Positions 33,298-44,403 of a stretch of 64,000 bases of DNA are shown here, piece by piece. This stretch comes from Nymphalis io (Eukaryota; Arthropoda; Insecta; Lepidoptera; Nymphalidae), in NCBI RefSeq assembly GCF_905147045.1, contig NC_065914.1:7564001-7628000 (forward strand). Direction: 5' to 3'. The translations under genes were made by a program, and so were the position numbers. Below the pieces are notes generated by a model. It had not been told where the DNA came from. It did no database searches and saw only the letters and a program-made list of their open reading frames with translations. The number at the start of each line of letters is the position of its first letter. Positions within the stretch are counted from its first letter, which is position 1.

Positions 33298-35985
33298 ATG
33301 GCGCAACAAAAAAGAAATAACGGTCGTACAGCGGTGCACACCCCCACCATACCCTCGCTGTTTGAGGTCGAGTTCTCTAACATCCGAGGACTCCACACTA
33401 ACCTCAACGCTGTCCACCACCATCTCGAGACAGCACGGCCAGCAATGTTGTTTCTCACGGAGACACAAATACTCCGTCCTGCCGATACCAGCTACCTTAA
33501 TTATCCCGGCTACACGCTTGAAGAATCCTTCAAAGCGAAAGCCGGAGTATGCTTGTTCGTCAGGACGGATGTTTGCTGTCACCGACTGCGCTGCTTGGAG
33601 GACCCCTCCTTCTCCATGTTGGTGGTACGTGTGGACCTGGTTCGTCAGAGCCGAGTCTACGTGTGCCTCTACAGATCCCACAATGGTGACTTGGAGACAA
33701 GCCGATTATTTGACCATCTTAGTCGGGTGGCAGATGCTGCGCAAGAGCAATTTCCTAACGCGGAATTGGTGTTTTTGGGGGATTTTAATGCTCACCACGA
33801 ATCCTGGTTGAAATCCCTCAAAACTGACCATGCTGGAAGGACTGCTCATGCTTTTGCTCTCACACATGACTTGACCCAACTGGTTGATCAGCCCACCAGG
33901 ATCCCAGACATTGATGGGCAAGCACCTTCTCTACTGGACCTTCTGCTGACTTCTCACCCGGTGGAATATCAGGTTGTGGTTCAGGCTCCTCTTGGCTCTT
34001 CGGATCACAGCCTTATTTCTACCAGACTGCCACAGGCCAAGCTGCCGCCACTAGCGGTATGCAAACGTCGCGTTTGGCACTATAAGTCGGCGGATTGGGA
34101 CGGTATGCGCGATTACTATGCGTCGGTCCCTTGGAAGGAACGTTGCTTCAGTGGGAATGACCCGACAGCTAGTGCCGCTGCTGTTGCTGGCGAGATCATG
34201 CTGGGAATGGAATACTACATTCCTAGCTCAGATCTCGTCAGTAGGAGTACGCGTAACCGTTGGTTCACTCGTGAATGTGCCGATTCTGTATCATCTAAGC
34301 AGGCGGCATATCGCAAGTGGATCAACGGCTGTATTAGCGGGGCATCTAACATTGACTCACTGAAAGCAAACTATAATAAAAATTCCAAGTCCTGTAGAAA
34401 GGCATACACGAGAGCGGATGCACAGCGCATTGTACAGATTGGTCATGACCTTGTTTCGCATCCTAGGGGCTCCCGTAGCTTCTGGCGTCTGACCAAGTCT
34501 GTGCAAAACAATTTCTGCCAACCTTCGCTGCTACCGCTCAGAAATCCGGACGGATCGCTAGCTCACAGTCCGCAAGAGCAAGCTGATCTCCTGGCTAAAC
34601 TCTTTGCCGACAATTCCGTCATCGATGATTGTAGTGCACTGCCACCTACAATACCTGCATGTGGCCATACGATGCCTGACATTAAAATCAGGCAACGTGA
34701 TGTGCGTGCGGAGCTGCAATCACTTGATGTACGGAAAGCTAGCGGTCCCGATGGAATACCAGCCATAGTGCTGAAGAAGTGCGCAGCGGAGCTGTCTCCT
34801 GTGTTAACGCGCCTGTTCCAACTTTCTCTCTCTTCGGGAAGTGTGCCGGAGGCTTGGAGAAGAGCTAATGTGCAAGCGGTTCCCAAAAAAGGGGATCGGT
34901 CTGACCCGGCAAATTATCGGCCAATAGCTATCACCTCAGTACTTTGTAAGGTGATGGAACGGATTTTAAACAACCAACTGATCCATTACCTAGAAGATCA
35001 CTGTCTGATTAATGATCGTCAGTACGGGTTTCGACCAAAACGGTCCACAGGTGATCTTCTAGCGTACGTAACACACCTCTGGGGTGAAGCTATCGACAAG
35101 CATGGAGAATCGTTGGCTGTCAGCCTCGATATCTCCAAGGCTTTCGACAGGGTCTGGCACAGAAGTCTTCTCTCCGAGCTACCGGCATATGGTCTGCCTG
35201 CTCAGCTATGCACCTGGATTGCCAGCTTCCTACACAAGCGTAGCCTTCGTGTTTTAGTAGATGGTTGCGCTTCACAATTCTATGTAGTGAATGCTGGGGT
35301 CCCCCAGGGATCTGTGCTATCTCCCACACTCTTTCTTTTGCATATCAATGATATGCTCTCTCTTGGGAACATACATTGCTATGCAGATGATAGTACAGTG
35401 CATGGTGGATACCACGGACGCGCAGTGGCTGGGCGGGCGGAAACTGAGGAGAGGCGGGAGAATCTTGTCATTGAACTCGATAGGACGTTAGAGCTCATCG
35501 CCAAATGGGGCTCTGATAATCTTGTTGAGTTTAATGCCAAGAAAACACAGGTATGCGCTCTCACGGCGAAAAAGTCAACATTTTCCCCTCTTCCCTCCCT
35601 CTGTGGTACTCCGCTGGTGATGCAAAGCAAAATCGCCATGCTGGGGATTGACGTTCGCTGCGACCTTAGTCCAAGGGATTACATCGAGGCTGTTATAAAA
35701 ACAGCTTCACGGAAACTCGGAGTTCTGAACAAGGTGCGGCGCTTTTTCACGCCACAACAACTGTGCCTGCTGTACAAAACACAGTTACGGTCTTGCGTGG
35801 AATATTGCTCGCACTTTTGGGATGGCTCCGCTAAGTACCTACTTGAGGCCTTGGACCGTGCCGTACGCATTATTGGCGACGTAAAGGTCACAAACACCCT
35901 TGAACCTTTACAATTGCGTCGTGAGATAGCAGCACTTTCTATCGACTGTATCACGGCGAGTGCTCTGAGGAATTATTCTCTCTAA
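33298..35985 (+). pseudogene. LINE ORF2 copy 2: endonuclease + reverse transcriptase, C-terminus lost by frameshift
   Basis: The frame is open from 33112, but ATG 33298 (MAQQKRNNG) is the likely start, as in copy 1. All endonuclease and reverse-transcriptase blocks are present, including GDFNAH, SSDHS, GFRPKRST and YADD. A 12-bp in-frame deletion changes LDRLQRRAVRII to LDRAVRII. A 7-bp deletion near 35936 then shifts the frame and ends the protein at 35985, about 58 residues short. The lost sequence is still readable downstream to about 36218. Only about 16 amino-acid substitutions separate it from copy 1, so both insertions are recent or one derives from the other. Confidence 0.85.
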
Positions 35986-36261
35986 TTCCTGCTTCCCTCT
36001 TCCTTCTTAAGTCCACGCGAGCTGGTTCTCGATGTCACCGCCTAACTGTGACATCAATTCCATCGCGAACAAAGAAATTTGGCAACTCCTTTCTTTGTCG
36101 CACTTCCAAAAAATGGAATTCCTTACCAGCTCACGTGTTCCCCTCCTCTTACAACCCGGGTTCCTTCAAACGAGGCGTGAAGAGGCATCTTGCGGGCCGG
36201 CAAGGCGAAGGCGGCTAGTGCAGAACGTTTTTCCCGTCTGTACTGGCCGTCGTCGCGTTTG

Positions 36262-36298
36262 GACTCTACTACCACTTACCATCAGGTGGAGTAGAGTC
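36262..36298 (+). other. 3' UTR hairpin of LINE copy 2
   Basis: Identical to 6206-6242: 13-bp stem with one bulged base and loop ttaccatcag. Confidence 0.6.
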
Positions 36299-36338
36299 AT
36301 TTGCCCTCCCGGCGAATATAAAAAAAAAAAAAAAAAAA

Positions 36339-37710
36339 GTCCATTTTAGTCCAGTTAATTCCAGATTAAAGAAAAAATAAATACAATTGTTTGCTTACAA
36401 TTAGTATTTGTTGCACTAATTGGAATATTTTTAAAAGTTTAATAATAAATAAATTCATTGATAATATTCATATATTCACATACTATTGTTATAGAAATTC
36501 TGGCATTCATTTGTAATTTTGGGCGAGTTAAATAAATACAATGACCGCACGTTTTATGTGAAAGTATATAATGATTGTTGAACTTGTACATTCGTATTTC
36601 TAGTAGAAACGTTATAACATTTTCTTTTGTGGACGGTGGACATTTGTATTTGATGATTGCCGTATCAAACCTGAACAAGTATGACTAATTGTATCAGTTT
36701 ATAACTTTTTCAAACAACAGGACGAATAAAGACAAATAAACAACTTTGACATTGAATTAACGCGATACCATTGGTTCGTTATGGATTCGTGAAAAAACTC
36801 TAAAACAAGAAAGAGATTCATGTATTCTTCGCGGGCTTCGCGCGGCGTTACACGACGCGTTTGTTGGTATTTGTCGGTTTTGCTTTTGTTTTGCTCCGCT
36901 GCAAAATGGGCACAAACTATAGTATAAGCCAGGTGCGACCTTTTGAGAGATTAGAACACTGAATAGTTCTTGCCGTATTTCGCGCTGTTAATTCGCACGG
37001 GAATATGGAATTTCCTTAACAAAGGCTGTTAAACCATTTACACGACGGATAAATAAAAGCAGGAATTGAAGGAGGAAAAAACTTTAATATCTCATTATGT
37101 TTAATCGAATAACACTGAGTGTGGTAGGACGTCTTGGATTTTAATTGAGGGTCACGATATAAAATAAAGGTACACAGCTTTCATGTGCTTCTGGGCTATC
37201 AATTTAATCTTCCTTTTCTTCTTCATACTAGTCTCGGTTTCGCACGGAATACGCTACGTAAAACGTTCATATCAGAATACATATAACTTTATTGGTTTAC
37301 GCAACGCACGTCAGTAAAACTCCGAGTAAGTATCATTTCTCTTCAATCAACGTCATATTTCAGGCAATTTATATACAACAATAATCAATTATTCACCTAA
37401 ACCTAGAATTTTCCACATGAATCACTTCATCCATTAGTGAAAATTTCCAGCTCAGACAGACGCGGATTTTTTATAAAATGTAGTGATAGTGATATCTCAT
37501 AATATGTATTGTACTGGTATACCATTAGTTGGATGTATTTTTTTATGTCTGCTTGTTTTTAGTTCCAGGCGGCGTCTGAATTTTGGGATTACTGCATTTG
37601 GTTTTTTAATTGATTATATATATATATATAGTACGATTTAATCTTTTGGATATTATCCATTTTGCATTATATTCGGGTACATTATTTTTACTCTTTTATT
37701 ATCTTTTCAG
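36339..37710. other. region upstream of esterase 1
   Basis: Contains a GC-richer island at about 36830-37020 with no recognisable gene, and a splice-donor-like 'ccga|gtaagtat' at 37325/37326 preceded by 'cgtcagtaaa'. The donor could end a 5' noncoding exon of the esterase, since its ATG directly follows an acceptor at 37709-37710. Evidence is weak. Confidence 0.35.
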
Positions 37711-39862
37711 ATGCCTCAAGTCAGAGTTTCCCAGGGTATGCTTAGAGGCAAGACTTGCTCGACTTTTAATGGCATAAATTTCTACAGTTTCGAAGGTGTA
37801 CCATATGCTAAACCGCCTGTCGGTGACCTTCGCTTCAAGGTAATTTTGCTAGAAACTGTGACTAAACATATTTCCTATGTATTAAGGCTTTTTTAATTAT
37901 TTTGGGTTCATTAAGACAGATTATGTTTTAGCTTTGTGTGACGCTTGTAAGATTTGAGAAATAAGCTAAACTTTTATCCTTAATAATATTATAAATGCGA
38001 CGGTGAGTTTGTTTGTTATGAATGATTACATTAAATATACAGATAAGGACATATGAAAGCCGCGGTCCAAAACTAGTTCCTGTGTAACTACTCAACGCCA
38101 CCATTTATTTTCCTAATTCCAGGAACCACAAGAACACGATGGATGGTCAGGTGTATGGGATGCAACGAAACCGGGCAATAAATGCCCCCAAGTCAATCCC
38201 TTTGGTAATGGATCGGTGGAAGGGTGTGAGGACTGTCTGTACTTAAACATTTACACCCCAATTCTGCCAACGGAGGAAATAAAAAAATTGCCAGTGATAT
38301 TTTTCATTCACGGCGGCCGATTGACATTGGGCTACGGTGATTACTATAGACCGGATTATTTCATCCAAAACGATCTTATATTGGTAACGATCAATTACAG
38401 ATTGAATGTATTCGGTTTTTTATGCCTTAATACACCGGAAGTTCCGGGTAACGCTGGCTTAAAGGACACTGTCATGGCCTTAAAATGGGTTAAGAATAAT
38501 ATAAAAAACTTTAACGGCGATGACGATAATATAACGGTTTTCGGCGAAAGCGCGGGAGCAGCTATCGGTGTGTCATATTTGACGTCCAAAATGGCGGATG
38601 GGCTGTTTAATAAAGTTATTTGTCAATCTGGAACATCGATATCTGATTTATATATTGTTGGAGACGATCCGGTAGATAGGGCTAGTATTGTTGCGTCATA
38701 TTTAGGAGGAAATACAAGAGATAAGAAGGAACTTTATGATATATTCTCGAAAGCATCGACTGAAGATTTAGTTTATGCGGTAATATCGGCAAAACTAACC
38801 GACCATCCCGCTGTTCTAAGTGCATTCCTTTTGCCGGTGATCGAAAAGAAGTTCGACAATGTCGTCAGATTTTTCGAAGAACCTCCAATTGTTTCCATAA
38901 AAGAAAAACGTTTAAAAAAATTACCTGTTCTAGTAACGGCGCATACGCACGAAGGAGCATTATTCGTGGACAAAGACGAGAACGGTAATATAAATTACGT
39001 AGAAAATTTCGAATATTTCATACCGTCTTACCTGTTCATAAAACACGGTACGCCAAACGCATCGAAATTCGCTGATAAATTGCGTCAATATTACTTTAAA
39101 GGTAAAAAGTGTGATGAAAAAACGAAAAATGAATACTTAAATCTCGTCAGCGATCACTATTTCCTCCGAGATATAATGCTATTCGTGGAATTGTTGTCAA
39201 GTTCTCTAGATGTCTTCATGTGTAGATTTGGGTACTTTGGTAATATGAATATAAGGGCTATGAGGAGTTTAGGAGTCAAAGGAGCGACGCATGGTGACCT
39301 GATACAGTACATATTCTATAGAGAGAGTAAAGTGAAATCGGCTTCAGAGAAGGATTTAATGATAGCCCATACTCTTGTAGAGGCGTGGTGTAATTTTGCG
39401 AAAACGGGGTAAGTTTTTAATTTTATTTAGAGTAATATGTAATATGTGTTTGAGTAAACAAAAGAAGTAGTTCTACAGGCACAAGGGACATAACATCTTA
39501 GTTCTCGAGGTCAGTAGTAAATTGGTGAGGTTAAATTTAATATTTCTTACATCGCCAATGTCTATGGACGGTGGTGACTACTTACCATCAGGTGGCCGAT
39601 TTCCTGTTCGCCTATTTAATAAAATAGATTTTTCGTCGTGGCCGAAATCATGATATTTCTTGAATTGATATAGTACAAGTGCATAATCCTATTTTATTTC
39701 AGAAAACCAACTTTCAATAATCGCAGCTTAGACTGGCAACCCTACGACACAGATAAGAAAATGTGCTTAAACGTCGAAGATGATATAAAAGTTGAAACAT
39801 TCCCGTCATTCGAAAGAATGAAATTTTGGTTCGATTTAATAAAAGAAAGATCAAAATTATAA
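37711..39862 (+). CDS. carboxylesterase (carboxyl/cholinesterase family), intracellular type
   Basis: Exons 37711-37839, 38123-39408 and 39703-39862 with GT-AG borders and matching phases give 524 residues. The ATG lies directly at an acceptor site, so a 5' noncoding exon is expected. Serine hydrolase of the alpha/beta-hydrolase fold. Motifs: N-terminal FEGVPYAKPPVG, EDCLYLNIYTP, oxyanion-hole HGGR starting at His106, nucleophile GESAG with Ser186, acidic residue Glu320 (THEGALF), His433 (GATHGDL). No signal peptide, which suits a cytosolic detoxification-type esterase such as the alpha-esterase group; substrate unknown. Size is normal for the family (about 520-560). Intron 1 contains a family E fragment, intron 2 a family A fragment. 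Convergent with a related gene at 44404-49252. Confidence 0.92.
37977..38095 (+). repeat. family E fragment, esterase 1 intron 1
   Basis: 'taataatattataaatgcga' followed by 'gtgagtttgtttgtta', then diverged sequence up to the acceptor region. Confidence 0.45.
39474..39628 (+). repeat. family A 3' half, esterase 1 intron 2
   Basis: 'acaggcacaagggacataac' to 'ctatttaataaaat', with 'ttaccatcaggtggcc' near the end. Confidence 0.65.
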
Positions 39863-39892
39863 TTATTTAAGTATATTAATAATGTTGTGACT

Positions 39893-39960
39893 GCCTCGTT
39901 GGTCGAGTGGCTGGATGTAAGGCCGCAGACCCGGACGTCCTGTGATCAAATCCAAAGTTT
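39893..39960 (+). repeat. SINE-C head fragment in esterase 1 3' UTR/flank
   Basis: 'gcctcgttggtcgagtggct' and 'gatgtaaggccgcagacccg' equal the tRNA-like head of SINE-C; the rest is absent. It lies 30 bp after the stop codon. Confidence 0.55.
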
Positions 39961-40005
39961 TCCAGTCGAAAACTCTCCTATTACAATTGGAAGAGGAGTA
40001 ATATA

Positions 40006-40011
40006 AATAAA
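40006..40011 (+). terminator. candidate poly(A) signal of esterase 1
   Basis: AATAAA 144 nt past the stop, just after the SINE-C head fragment. Confidence 0.35.
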
Positions 40012-40829
40012 TAGCTTTCATATTGAATTGACAAGATTTGTAAATGATCTTGGCAGTAAAAGTGAAACTACTCTGAATTGAACTTTTACTTAAATAACAA
40101 CTGTGTTTGGATACGAACAAAATATACTCTGCATAATGCTTTTGATGTCTTGATATTGTGGAAATATATAGTGTTATCATAATGTAATGGCAGTAGAACA
40201 AATATATAGCATGCAAGTAATATATTATATAAAACGCTTTTTAGTATTGATGTTTTTAGAAGTTACTTAGCATAGTAATGGTAGCAGAACAAGCATCTGA
40301 TATTTTTCTTTAATTTTAGTGATAAGTGATGTTCGAATAATTGTTTAGTTAAATACTGTTATCTCTTTCTGTCATAATTAATTTTACATTTGTAAGAAGA
40401 AGACAGCATTTATTATTAAAAGTATGGTAAAGCCGTATTATATTGAATGTTAAGCAAGGTATAAGGTTGAGCTTGGGTGGAAATGGGACAATCAAAGATT
40501 TAAAGAAAGTTTATTTACCTGAAGTTATTCCAAAAGTTGTTAATATAACTAACATTGTTAAATAAATGTTGTTTTTTTTTTATTTTAATAAAGTATATTT
40601 ATTTTTAAATAATTTTTGTTTCTTTACCCCAATAAAGTTTTATTATAGTTAATATAAAGCAAGCAAAAATGGATTGTTTGTCTGGCAATAAAAACGTGGA
40701 GACACATCGACCTAGCAAACTTAATTAATTAAACACCAAAAGCACACGTCTGTGTGTATTAGAAAGATTAAATAAAAAGAATGTACATAGATTTTATCTC
40801 CGATTAACTAAAAATATTTATTATTAATT
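40012..40829. other. intergenic DNA
   Basis: AT-rich; no gene or repeat family recognised. Confidence 0.4.
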
Positions 40830-41097
40830 GACGAGCCGTTTGGCGTGTTTAGTAGGTACCTGCCTTTCACGCCGAAGGTTGTGGGTTCGATTCCCACCCA
40901 GGACAGACAGTTGTGTGCATGAACATGTCTGTTTGTCCTGAGTCTGGGTGTAATTATCTATATAAGTATGTATTTACAAAAGAAAAGTAGTATATGTAGT
41001 ATATCAGTAGTCTGGTTTCCATGACACAAGCTCTGCTTAATTTGGGATCAGATGGCCGTGTGTGAATAAAGTCCCAGGATATTATTATTATTATTAT
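40830..41097 (+). mobile_element. SINE-B, full length
   Basis: 'gacgagccgtttggcgtgtt' head, B-box-like 'gggttcgattcccaccca', end 'gtcccaggat' followed by (ATT)5. The only copy in plus orientation. Confidence 0.8.
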
Positions 41098-41142
41098 ATA
41101 TGGTGTCTTAACATCAAGATGGTCTTAAAACCATTACACGTT

Positions 41143-41790
41143 ATATAGCCCATATAAAATGGCGCCCTAAGAAATATTAACCATTTCATACATTGCCTAT
41201 ACTGCACCATTGGAAGCTAGTGTTATGTCCCTTATAGACGGGCGTTTTTGGTTTTTAACGCAAACTGATATTTATCCGATTTCAAATTTACAAATCGATT
41301 ACAAAATCCGATGTCAGTAACGCCTAGCCTCACCGAATCGCTTAGCAGAACCAAGAAATCGAAATCCGAATCGCAAAATTCGCGCGATCCTTTTTATTCC
41401 GCTTTGTTCCAATTGGTTAGAAAGAGAGAAAGCTAATTTCATATTACGCAACAATCAGTTTGCGTTTGGATACCATACACAACTCGTTTGGTGATATCCA
41501 GCGATTTTATTTGTCGATTCAAAATCTTTTAGTGATGTCGATCTATAGATCGCTGGCGTTTGGTTCGGCTAGGTCGATTTTTGAAATCGGATTTTTAGTT
41601 TTTGAAATCGATACGAATCGATTTGTGTTTAAAATCGGATTTTGAATTCGTTTTGGTATATCGGACGCATGCCTAGACCTTATGCCTGTAGTTACAATTG
41701 AAACACAATTACACTTACTACTGTTTGCCAGTAGATAATCTGATGAGTGGGTGGTAGCTACCGAAACAGGCTTACACGAGACCACCAAGT
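41143..41790 (-). repeat. diverged family A split by an inserted element
   Basis: Left part 41143-41235 ('aagaaatattaacc', 'tgttatgtcc') and right part 41678-41790 ('atgcctgtagttaca', 'ctgatgagtgggtggta') follow family A order. The gap holds the element at 41236-41677. Confidence 0.55.
41236..41677. mobile_element. inserted element, hAT-MITE-like
   Basis: It interrupts family A and is flanked by ccttat on both sides (41230-41235 and 41678-41683). The ends show a weak inverted match (tagacgggcgt versus taggcatgcgt, 8 of 11). The inside is rich in aatcgat/atcgattt motifs in both orientations. No transposase. Confidence 0.5.
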
Positions 41791-43656
41791 AAAACTTAAT
41801 GATCGGTATATTTGAATAAAACAAAAAACTTTGACAAGATTTTATTTATTCATATTATTATATAAAAAATACGCAATCTGTATGCGCAATAATAAAATGG
41901 AAATTAAAACTAGAATCATTATTGGCACAGATTACCTACATTAATTTTAATTTACAAATCGATAAATTATTTGACCAAAAAAAGTGACTAAATTTTTATT
42001 CCTAGTGCGAATTTTCGTGCGTAATTATTACTTACAATGTTATCATACAATCAAGTTTCCTCTTAATAATTAAGATTATAGGATTCACAATTCCATTCGT
42101 TTTATTAAACATTTATTTAAGTTATTAATTTTAACTAGTACTATTACTCCATTTGCGTTTTAGCGCGTAATTTAATGTCACTTTCTTTGACTCGTGTTGC
42201 CAGTTATTAAATAAACGACAAACTAAAATAATATAAATAAATATGTAAATATATTTTAATTTTTGTGTAATATTATTTGAGCTATCATGCAATTGGAGCA
42301 ATAGCGTTACATTTGAGATATATTTGAAATTAAAGAAATTATTATGCAATACAAAATAATAATTGAAAATGCGTAGGAATATAGCCTAAGGAACGGCGAA
42401 GCATGATCCATCTAGTGATCAAGAATACAAATTACATATCGTCTCGCTTCCACGTGGTGCTCTTTGTATTACCATCGCACACAATTACTGCAAATATATA
42501 ATTATCAGGGACTTCCTTTTTCTGATTATTATTATCTATTCCAGTTTCACGAACGTTATTTACCGAGGAATGTTCGGTATGTACCTGTTAACTCCACAAC
42601 TCTGCACTATTTAACCCACCATATGGTACCAACTATCCATACGGACTTGGCCACCATCACATATATAGCTTTAAATCCCTGATAATTACAAACATAACCA
42701 ACGATGTTTTTGTTGTATATATCGTATATCATGCCAAACTTAATACAGCTTAAATAAAAATGCTAATAAAATATATTATAAGAAAAAGGCTTGTAGTTAA
42801 CTCTTTTTTTTTTAATCTGATTGTTGTGTTACATCTTGATGTGACAAAATAAAAAAAAAATAGTAGTAATCGCTAGCGCTACATAAATCTTGTATAATAA
42901 ATATTTAATTTCTTTACAATTACAATATTGTTGCAAACTTTATTTTGATTTTCGTTTATTATATATAGTAAAGCCAGTTAAAATAAACTAAACATAGATA
43001 TTATTTCTTAAAAATAACTCCTTAAAATATTTGACTAAGTTACTTTACTGTGCTTTTATTTGTTTTTAATTACTATAAATGCAAAGGAATGTAATCTGTA
43101 AAAAATATAAAAAAAAAAAAGTCTTCGTTGAAAAAGTATTAACTTTGCTTTTTTATAAACATAATGAATTTTAATAACAAAAAGAAAAAAATAATAATAA
43201 TTTAGATGTTTTTTTTTTATAAAGGCACTTGAAATCACACAATGAAATTAATATAGTTTATGCAAATTGTTAAGGATTGTATTAAATTGTGATAATCGAA
43301 TCAATAAAGTGAGTAGTAGTAACATGAATGTGTTTGATATTGTGAAGAAATAATTTAATTTTTTCATTATTTGTTACCAGTATAATATATATACCAGTAT
43401 ATAAAATTACGAGTAATTTTACTTTTATTTCTGTTAATCATCCTAATATGCATGTCATCTGAAGGTATAGGTATTATTATATACTTTAAATATATAAAAA
43501 CATGACTATGTGGTCCTCGTACTGAGACACAATAAATACAGATGGCACTCTTGCAGAAATAAAAGTAACTTAGGCTATTTTTCTTCTCCTGTTAGATATT
43601 TAAGCCGATTTTGTCATACAAATAAAAATTTCTCCGAGAGTTCTGATTTTAACAAA

Positions 43657-43693
<37 letters not shown>

Positions 43694-44403
43694 AAACACA
43701 TTGGTCATAGTGCTGAATTTGAAGACAAACTGATCAAAGTAAAAATTTAATAAATAAAGATTAGAATCAAAATTTGTAGTCTACTTCACACGATGCAAAT
43801 GCAAGACATTATAAACAAAAAAAAAAGAAGCTCTGTCTAGCCGCTATGGAAAAATCCTCTCACATTAGAACAATGAATTTAAAAATGTTATGAAAATTTT
43901 ATCATAAATACAATTTCTAGTCAGCACTTTGGCCCACATATATAGTTTCTCAAGCCCATTAATGGCTTCATACAAAATAACTGTAAACGAAAAAAAAAAT
44001 ATCTTATTTGTTAATTATGAAAACTAAATATATATCTTTTGCTCTTTAAACAATTTAAATGAATACTTATATCGAAATTAATCATTTTAACATTAAAAAA
44101 AAATTAAATGAATACGCTGATTATTTGGAATGTTCAACCAATAAATGCTTTTCATACAATAATGTTATACTTTATATAAACTTTTCATGAAACAAAATAT
44201 ATAATATTTAAAAATATATAATAAATATTTACTTTTAAAACTGTAAAATAGAATATAAGAAAATCTATTTCGATAAAAATAAAACTATTTCTTAAATATA
44301 CGGAATAAAACGTAGAAAATACGAAGATAGATAAGATAAATCGACGTAAAAAAAGAAATGTGACAAAAAATAGATAAATTACAGAAACAGCTGGTCTCCA
44401 AGC
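41791..44403. other. intergenic DNA between the two convergent esterases
   Basis: Strongly AT-rich. One exon-like minus-strand ORF at 42432-42584 and a TA microsatellite near 43657-43690 are the only notable parts. The left part (toward 44403) should contain the 3' UTR of esterase 2. Confidence 0.45.
42432..42584 (-). other. exon-like ORF, possible orphan last exon (uncertain)
   Basis: On the minus strand an acceptor-like 'gagttaacag' is followed by 50 open codons (VHTEHSSVNNVRETGID ... FAVIVCDGNTKSTTWKRDDM) and a TAA. Composition looks protein-like, but I recognise no family and no partner exon, and the phase does not fit esterase 2. Confidence 0.2.

Larger units (their letters stand above)
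32690..36338 (+). mobile_element. non-LTR retrotransposon, copy 2 (longer 5' leader, damaged ORF)
   Basis: From 33023 onward it matches copy 1 at a constant offset. Upstream of 33023 it has roughly 330 bp more leader, including 'gtgtcgtaagaggcgactaa' (32737-32756), a sequence I recall from 5' regions of lepidopteran LINEs. The exact 5' boundary is uncertain. It ends in a poly-A run of about 18 at 36338. Relative to copy 1 it lost 12 bp near 35858 and 7 bp near 35936. Confidence 0.85.

Noticed and set aside
40830..40910. tRNA-like segment with 'gggttcgattcccaccca'
   Set aside because: Part of SINE-B, repeated four times here, with an ATT tail; no complete tRNA fold with discriminator end was apparent.
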